DNA of 6,186 nt from a bacterium (GTDB taxonomy: Archaea; Thermoplasmatota; Thermoplasmata; Lutacidiplasmatales; UBA184): contig JAKBKR010000134.1 in the NCBI GenBank assembly GCA_021832495.1, positions 1 through 6,186 of the forward strand, given 5' to 3'. Below the pieces are notes generated by a model that had not been told where the DNA came from, did no database searches, and saw nothing but the letters and a program-made list of their open reading frames with translations. The translations under genes were made by a program, and so were the position numbers. Positions 3,301-6,186 of the stretch are shown in pieces; the stretch's first letter is position 1, and every line of letters starts with the position of its first letter.

Positions 3301-6186
3301 GTCGATGCAACTGGAGTACGGTCCGATGCCCCCGGTCCAATTGAATTCAAAATCGAGTGACTCGTTGGCGTAAGCGGTCAACTCACCGACGAGGAACCAG
3401 TAGGAAGTAATCTTGGGGTCTGGATAGGCACTGAACGACGCGTTATTGCTGGTATACTTACCGCCACCCGTATCCGTCACAGTAACATTCACGATGAAGG
3501 TCCCCGTGACCGTTGGCGTGCAGCTAAGTCTGCTGGTATTCTGGCTAAAGCATCCGATTGGAAGCCCAGTGTAACTGTAGGTATAGGTCCCGGTTCCACC
3601 CGACGCGTTCGCATAGAAGAGGAGTGGCTCGTTAGCGTCTAGGTTACTCCGGTTGACAGCCAGTGAGACGAAGGGGGCAGAGTTCACCACGAATGGCGTG
3701 GATGAAGATGTGGCCGGGTACCCATTGGAGTCCCTCACGGTCACGGTAAGATAGACCCGTGCTGGGGTATTGGGCGTGCAGTCAATCACACTTGCGTTTG
3801 CCGAGGTGCAGCTGGACCCTGTTGGGAGCCCTCTCCACGAGTAGTAGTAGTTCCCCGCTCCACCTGTGGGGGTGACAGTGAACATGACAGAAGACCCTAC
3901 ATCTGCGGTGGCTATCGAGGGCTGCGGGGCACCTACTTGGGGATCCGTCAGTACGTCCACCGTCGGGGCAGTCGTCACTGGACTCGGATAGTTATCCCAG
4001 TCGACCACTGACAAGGTTGGAGACAGGGTAGTGGCCACTGAGATATCGCATCGCTCGTAGTACTGATTCCCCGAGGTCGAGTTCTTGGCTCCCTGACAAC
4101 CCGTAGACGGGAGGCCACTCCAAGTGTAGTTGAAGCCACTCCAATTAGTGAACGGACCGCCATAACCCCCGTTCACTGTCGCATTGAGCCAGAAGACCTG
4201 TCCCTCGTCTGCCGATGTTCGCGAGGCCGAAATCGAAACCGTGGGGTCACTCCAAACATTGACTTGCGCATAGGCGAATTCCGTGGAGTATGCCCACTGG
4301 GAGGTGTAACCGTTCGAGTCGGTAACGGACACTTCTGGGATTTCTCCACCGAGAATGGTCTGAACGCATTTGACTGAGGAAGTCGTAAGCCCGGTGCAGT
4401 AGGCCGATGGTGGTGGCAGGTTATTGTAGGTATATCTCCAAGAGTAGGTGAAACCTCCACTACCTCCGCTCTCTGTGGCGTTGTACCAAGCCACTTGGCC
4501 GATGTCGTAGTTCTCCCTGGGACCGATCGTGATTCCCGTGATGCTGGGGTCCGTTGACAGGGTAAGAGAAGTTGTCACAGTTGCTGTGACAACGTAGTTG
4601 TTGCTATCCACCACCAAAACGGATGGTGTAAACGTTCCACTTGTTGTAGGAGTGCACTTGACCGAAGGGACTGTCTCCTGTTGTACAGATGGGCACCCTG
4701 TCGGAAGGTGGCTCCATGTGAAAGTGTACCCATTAAGACCTGGATAGCCCCCAGTTACAGTGGCGTTGAACCAGACCACCTGATTCTCGTCCGCGGTTGT
4801 CCGAGATGGGGTGATTGAAGTTACGACGGGATCCGAGAAGGCACCCACTGATGGCGCGGTGACCGCTGGACTAGTGACATCATTCGAATCCGTCACCGTG
4901 AGGCTTGGGCTGATCGTGCCAGTGGTCTGCACAGTGCATTTCACAGAATCAGTGGTCGTGCCCGCACATCCAGAACTTGGTAGGTTGCTCCATGTGTAGG
5001 TGATTACACCATATCCTCCCGACACTGTTGCATTGAACCAGACGGCCTGATTCACATCGACTGTTGACCGTGAGCTTGTAATGACGGATATCGTTGGGTC
5101 TGGGGAGACGGTCAGCATGCCGTATGTTCCGGCGGTCTTTCCATCGGCATCCATCACCCACGCGTGTAATGTGTAGGTCCCCGGCGAGCTGGCGGTACAT
5201 GCCACCTTATCGATACTGGTGTACGGAGGGACCTCTCCACTCGGTCCTGAGATCGCTGACGGGCACGAGTTGAAGTACTGGTCGAGGGAGCCATCTTCCG
5301 AGTTTACAAACCAAAGGTACTGATACGGAGAAGTCCCACCGCTCGGCGTAGCAACAAAGGAAAGCGCTTGGCCGCTGTCTCGCTCACTGGCCATCGAGAG
5401 TGAGACCGAGGGCAAGGGGTTCACCGTGAAGGTGAAGGTGCTCTCTATGTCATTTCCGTTTGAGTAGTCTACATACAAGTCTGCCGTGTAAGTTCCGCTG
5501 GTTGCGGAGCTACAATCGGTCCAAGAGTCACCAGGGTCTATTCCGGAACCGCTGCCCGAGCCATAAGTACATCCAGAGGGGAGCCCGGCCCAAGTGTACC
5601 AATAGAATATTCCACCGTTCGTCTGCTGATTGATGGTATCGGACGTAGGGAGTGAAGACAGGTTGTAAACCACTCCAACCGTGACCTGAGTAGCGCCGGT
5701 AGTCATCGCGAGGTCACTGTAAACAGTGATCCAATCGGTTGCGCTGGCCTCTTCCCCACCGCATGTGCATAGGATATCCCCATAGACATGAAACTGGCCG
5801 GACTGGGTGGGAGTGCAGGAGAACTGTGCGGCGTTCTGGGAGGCACAACCGCCCGGGAGGTTCCCCCAGTACCAGTAGTCACCAGTCGGGAGGGTGCAGC
5901 CACTCGCGGAGAATGTCACTGGTTGACCCACAAAATCCCCCACGGGACTAGCCGATACTTCCAGTGCCCCGCAGACCAGCGGGTGTATAGACAGGGGCAT
6001 TTTCGCATGCCGCGGGGTGCCGAGATTGCCGGACTGGTTCTGGAAAGGTGAAAGAGAGGGTTCGGTGATGTTCTGTGTAAAAGATGGCCTTGCGGGGTCA
6101 GGGGCGGGCTGAGCAAGGACCCTCACTGGTGAGTTCGCTGAAGAATGGGTTTCGGGGATCACTGCCTTACCGGGCGGGGAAACTTC
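400..6186 (-). CDS. Giant PKD/Ig-like repeat surface protein with one transmembrane helix and cytoplasmic winged-helix domains (5' end beyond window)
   Basis: Probable cell-surface receptor or adhesin whose cytoplasmic tail carries DNA-binding-type folds. The frame ends with TGA at 400-402 and has no stop up to base 6186. The first start-like codon inside is GTG at 6160-6162, but codons for E-V-S-P-P-G-K-A precede it in frame, there is no clear ribosome-binding site, and the first 65 residues hold no hydrophobic signal peptide. I therefore treat the gene as 5'-partial. Order (residues from that GTG): Pro/Ser-rich segment 1-65, about 17 beta-sandwich modules 66-1675, stalk 1676-1693, transmembrane helix 1694-1717, basic RKRRR, Gly/Thr linker, winged helix 1737-1800, second helix-turn-helix 1804-1880, basic tail KRRRKR 1911-1916. 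Modules show VTDSNG, GGYG and TSGT motifs typical of PKD-like repeats. About 46 N-x-S/T sequons lie outside the membrane by hand count, with only two inside. The ligand is unknown. The repeat architecture and topology are clear; the regulatory role is inference. Confidence 0.93.
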   Translation of the reverse strand, partial: EVSPPGKAVIPETHSSANSPVRVLAQPAPDPARPSFTQNITEPSLSPFQNQSGNLGTPRHAKMPLSIHPLVCGALEVSASPVGDFVGQPVTFSASGCTLPTGDYWYWGNLPGGCASQNAAQFSCTPTQSGQFHVYGDILCTCGGEEASATDWITVYSDLAMTTGATQVTVGVVYNLSSLPTSDTINQQTNGGIFYWYTWAGLPSGCTYGSGSGSGIDPGDSWTDCSSATSGTYTADLYVDYSNGNDIESTFTFTVNPLPSVSLSMASERDSGQALSFVATPSGGTSPYQYLWFVNSEDGSLDQYFNSCPSAISGPSGEVPPYTSIDKVACTASSPGTYTLHAWVMDADGKTAGTYGMLTVSPDPTISVITSSRSTVDVNQAVWFNATVSGGYGVITYTWSNLPSSGCAGTTTDSVKCTVQTTGTISPSLTVTDSNDVTSPAVTAPSVGAFSDPVVTSITPSRTTADENQVVWFNATVTGGYPGLNGYTFTWSHLPTGCPSVQQETVPSVKCTPTTSGTFTPSVLVVDSNNYVVTATVTTSLTLSTDPSITGITIGPRENYDIGQVAWYNATESGGSGGFTYSWRYTYNNLPPPSAYCTGLTTSSVKCVQTILGGEIPEVSVTDSNGYTSQWAYSTEFAYAQVNVWSDPTVSISASRTSADEGQVFWLNATVNGGYGGPFTNWSGFNYTWSGLPSTGCQGAKNSTSGNQYYERCDISVATTLSPTLSVVDWDNYPSPVTTAPTVDVLTDPQVGAPQPSIATADVGSSVMFTVTPTGGAGNYYYSWRGLPTGSSCTSANASVIDCTPNTPARVYLTVTVRDSNGYPATSSSTPFVVNSAPFVSLAVNRSNLDANEPLLFYANASGGTGTYTYSYTGLPIGCFSQNTSRLSCTPTVTGTFIVNVTVTDTGGGKYTSNNASFSAYPDPKITSYWFLVGELTAYANESLDFEFNWTGGIGPYSSCIDGPPAWPAGCVSGLGGHNLSNPNFQPFTQAGTYPVSVNISDSTGWDSTLRFNESIYWPINVSIPVIPLVHQGTQANVTFTLFQNHGAPPMEWWLNDSTRGMTLCGPVAVPSYGIQSCSFVPNWNGTDTLNLTVRDGLHSRLFVPFSYQVVSDLGSLTLSAQAGSYSAVQGGTLQDEVGATTTFIASYVGGSSPYTCTLIENGSGTIALWSSSTTSCSTTYTWTHMGTYTLNLTVKDSLGGAGGSARQWLLVDVTAPVSVKSITSAQTNLDAQVIDNISAKTTGGLTPYNFVWDFGNGATKTTIRPWVTYAWPSPGSFTVKITVTDGTGASSTLSTSVQVIADPAVKVMSMVDGPISTSGITSGGSTTLPSGTTASFNLTFAGGTGSYSVVWKLNGTTVNSTAVFNLWTNLSLSWPSVGNHSLSVTISDSEGQVSTFTLSVKVIVDMVGPVTLTINRSVVDSGMWDNATASATGGWAPFTYDWLISAASGNRWINGSVNALEGTWTASGSYSITATVIDAFGYRASEVTKLTVNTVPLAPCAPQLVTGIPMAGNTLTFSLSCVSGGTGPLSYSWNLGADHQVTSVPRVTVTFHQATSYEVSVNVTDALGETAESKVLTLGTIPPSIDNVTYQKLSLSHNTTSNGTIYHLELVFELLTSDTDGTVTGYRYSTNASNLSSLPWIPLGEMVANLTLTGSAIQQLYIQVIDNYNRTSSPYTLALNLSSPPSGKGSTGPSGQGTDWGFTFLLVVIAVVGALAAILAFVELRKRRRSGGGPTTTTTNSSDSGVAKAIEEHLKQNPNEEEGALVHQVGLMTGASDATVRTQLSILSESHKVEKTESGGATRYTNAAGEVSKEELARMGMITDTMLSTIRSETPVTGRRLKEVLKPYNLSEGEIRNYLLDLRAEIAWDSGADFGDFDSVVFRAMPLALQTPQVEVVVDESALPKFLDDNTPAPPSGKRRRKRSSAI
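403..522 (-). other. C-terminal Pro-rich and basic tail (residues 1881-1920)
   Basis: After domain 2 the chain continues with a short hydrophobic/acidic stretch (V-E-V-V-V-D-E-S-A-L-P-K-F-L), a Pro-rich spacer (T-P-A-P-P-S-G) and K-R-R-R-K-R just before the end. No domain is recognised. A six-residue basic cluster could contact nucleic acid or the membrane surface; this is inference from charge alone. Confidence 0.5.
523..753 (-). other. Cytoplasmic helix-turn-helix-like domain 2 (residues 1804-1880)
   Basis: Directly after the first winged helix come a helix at about 1807-1824 (E-E-L-A-R-M-G-M-I-T-D-T-M-L-S-T-I-R), a second at 1829-1840 (T-G-R-R-L-K-E-V-L-K-P-Y), and a third at 1843-1860 (L-S-E-G-E-I-R-N-Y-L-L-D-L-R-A-E-I-A). 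A short acidic hairpin follows (D-F-G-D-F-D-S-V-V-F-R). Three helices followed by a beta hairpin again fit a winged helix, though the wing is acidic, which is unusual for DNA contact. It could instead be a dimerisation or partner-binding domain. Confidence 0.55.
763..954 (-). other. Cytoplasmic winged-helix domain 1 (residues 1737-1800)
   Basis: The order of elements fits a MarR/ArsR/IclR-type winged helix. Helix 1 is about 1738-1749 (A-K-A-I-E-E-H-L-K-Q) and helix 2 about 1757-1766 (L-V-H-Q-V-G-L-M-T-G). A likely recognition helix spans about 1769-1783 (S-D-A-T-V-R-T-Q-L-S-I-L). A wing hairpin runs from 1784 to 1800 (K-V-E-K-T-E-S-G-G-A-T-R-Y-T-N), with G-G at its tip. The pattern 'turn, then [SD]xxTVRxxLxxLxxxxxVEK' is the usual wHTH core. 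I cannot assign a subfamily. Such folds usually bind DNA, but some serve protein contacts. A Gly-Gly-Gly-Pro-poly-Thr linker (1724-1736) separates it from the membrane. Confidence 0.75.
1012..1083 (-). other. Single transmembrane helix (residues 1694-1717)
   Basis: About 22 uninterrupted hydrophobic residues (core L-L-V-V-I-A-V-V-G-A-L-A-A-I-L-A-F-V) are followed directly by R-K-R-R-R. A flanking cluster of positive charge on the C-terminal side fits the positive-inside rule, putting the module array outside and the C-terminal 200 residues in the cytoplasm. It is the only such segment in the visible protein. It is too long and too far into the chain to be a signal peptide, and no sorting motif such as PGF or LPxTG is present, so it is an anchor, not a processed tail. 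Confidence 0.9.
1084..1440 (-). other. Membrane-proximal beta module and Gly/Ser/Pro stalk (residues 1575-1693)
   Basis: Residues 1575-1675 differ from the other modules. There is no GGxG turn and no Cys; instead there is D-T-D-G-T-V-T-G-Y-R-Y-S-T-N, then L-P-W-I-P-L, and a final L-Y-I-Q-V-I-D-N-Y-N-R strand. The D-G-x-V-x-x-Y-x-Y-S ... W layout resembles fibronectin-III/Y_Y_Y-like beta domains, which in bacterial sensors often sit next to the membrane; this is resemblance only. A short flexible stalk (1676-1693) rich in Ser, Pro and Gly links it to the membrane helix. It is dense in glycosylation sequons (N1580, N1591, N1595, N1624, N1627, N1642, N1662, N1673). Confidence 0.5.
1447..2538 (-). 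repeat. Membrane-side PKD modules 13-16, mostly without cysteine (residues 1209-1572)
   Basis: Four further units of about 85-105 residues: 1209-1294, 1295-1398, 1401-1487, 1489-1572. Unit 13 is the most canonical PKD domain of the protein: it has V-W-D-F-G-N-G, then a W-x-S-P-G-S-F-T-V-K-I-T-V-T-D-G strand pair, matching the family's W-D-F-G-D-G and Y-x-x-P-G-x-Y-x-V-x-L-x-V motifs. Units 14 and 15 keep GGTGSY or GGWAPF turns, a V-W or D-W strand and V-G-N-H-S or S-G-S-Y-S-I strands, but no Cys. Unit 16 regains a pair (1493/1514), placed near its start rather than in the L-P-x-G-C position of the N-terminal units, so it is probably an independent disulfide. Confidence 0.75.
2545..5967 (-). 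repeat. Twelve tandem cysteine-paired PKD/Ig-like modules (residues 66-1206)
   Basis: Protein-level tandem repeat of about 85-105 residues per unit, extracellular by topology. Approximate units: 66-148, 149-249, 250-354, 355-443, 444-537, 538-638, 639-739, 740-828, 829-914, 915-1013, 1014-1105, 1106-1206. A typical unit begins with D-P, then a strand ending W-F-N-A-T, a GGxG turn, a Y-x-W strand, G-L-P-x-G-C, a second Cys in a [KS]-C-T-P context, then T-x-G-T and V-T-D-S-N-G. Cys pairs by position: 106/116, 198/217, 300/322, 399/409, 490/503, 589/599, 689/705, 785/795, 871/881, 952/963, 1057/1070, 1149/1169. The first unit has four extra Cys (64, 89, 132, 134). PKD domains form beta-sandwiches common in archaeal surface proteins; the disulfides are inferred from the strict pairing. 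Units 2, 3, 10, 11 and 12 are divergent and their borders are approximate. Confidence 0.85.
3946..5100 (-). repeat. Core of most similar repeat units (modules 4-7, residues 355-739)
   Basis: Four consecutive units share the most recognisable consensus: D-P-x-[VI]-[ST], then S-R-[ST]-T-x-D-x-[NG]-Q-[VA]-x-W-[FYL]-N-A-T-[VE], then G-G-[YS], a Y-[TS]-W strand, LP and Cys, and V-[TV]-D-[SW]-[ND]. The resemblance is visible in the DNA: the stretches around 5030-5075, 4760-4808 and 4174-4223 are similar copies of the segment encoding the N-A-T turn and the preceding A-D-E-x-Q-V strand. Unit 6 (538-638) departs from it with P-R-E-N-Y-D-I-G in place of S-R-T-T-A-D-E. Unit 7 carries an insertion, N-W-S-G-F-N-Y-T, between its GGYGG turn and the W-S-G-L-P strand. 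This suggests duplication more recent than for the rest of the array. The copies are not identical, so recombination-driven copy change is possible but not shown. Confidence 0.7.

Noticed and set aside
3946..5100. DNA repeats as a CRISPR array or mobile element
   Set aside because: Repeat spacing is about 270-300 bases, copies are diverged and all lie in one continuous coding frame; they are protein-domain repeats.

Overview
The window is almost entirely one very long minus-strand reading frame, 400..6186, that is still open at the right edge of the window. It encodes at least 1,928 residues of a modular surface protein. I number residues from the GTG codon at 6160-6162 (residue 1) to residue 1920; eight further in-frame residues lie upstream before the sequence runs out, so the true N-terminus and its expected signal peptide are probably outside the window.

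From N- to C-terminus the protein reads: a Pro/Ser-rich segment without a module (1-65); about 16-17 tandem PKD/Ig-like beta-sandwich modules (66-1675); a Gly/Ser/Pro stalk (1676-1693); one transmembrane helix (about 1694-1717) followed at once by RKRRR; a Gly/Thr/Ser linker; and a cysteine-free cytoplasmic part with a winged-helix-like domain (1737-1800), a second helix-turn-helix-like domain (1804-1880) and a basic tail. The inferred topology is array outside, helix-turn-helix domains inside. This resembles a one-piece transmembrane receptor/regulator more than a plain adhesin.

The organism is most likely an archaeon, with Thermoplasmatota my best guess. Tandem modules with 'GLPxGC ... CTPTxxGT ... 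VxVTDSxG' signatures, many N-glycosylation sequons and a C-terminal cytosolic winged helix resemble large surface proteins I associate with uncultured Thermoplasmata. This is recognition from memory, not a search, and no taxonomic marker gene is present.

The remaining 399 bases (1..399) lie downstream of the big gene. They hold one weak same-strand candidate, a 106-residue reading frame (43..363) starting 36 bases after the big gene's stop, and a stable-looking hairpin (205..230) inside it. I see no tRNA, rRNA, CRISPR array, insertion sequence or convincing terminator. The large gene's promoter is not in the window.
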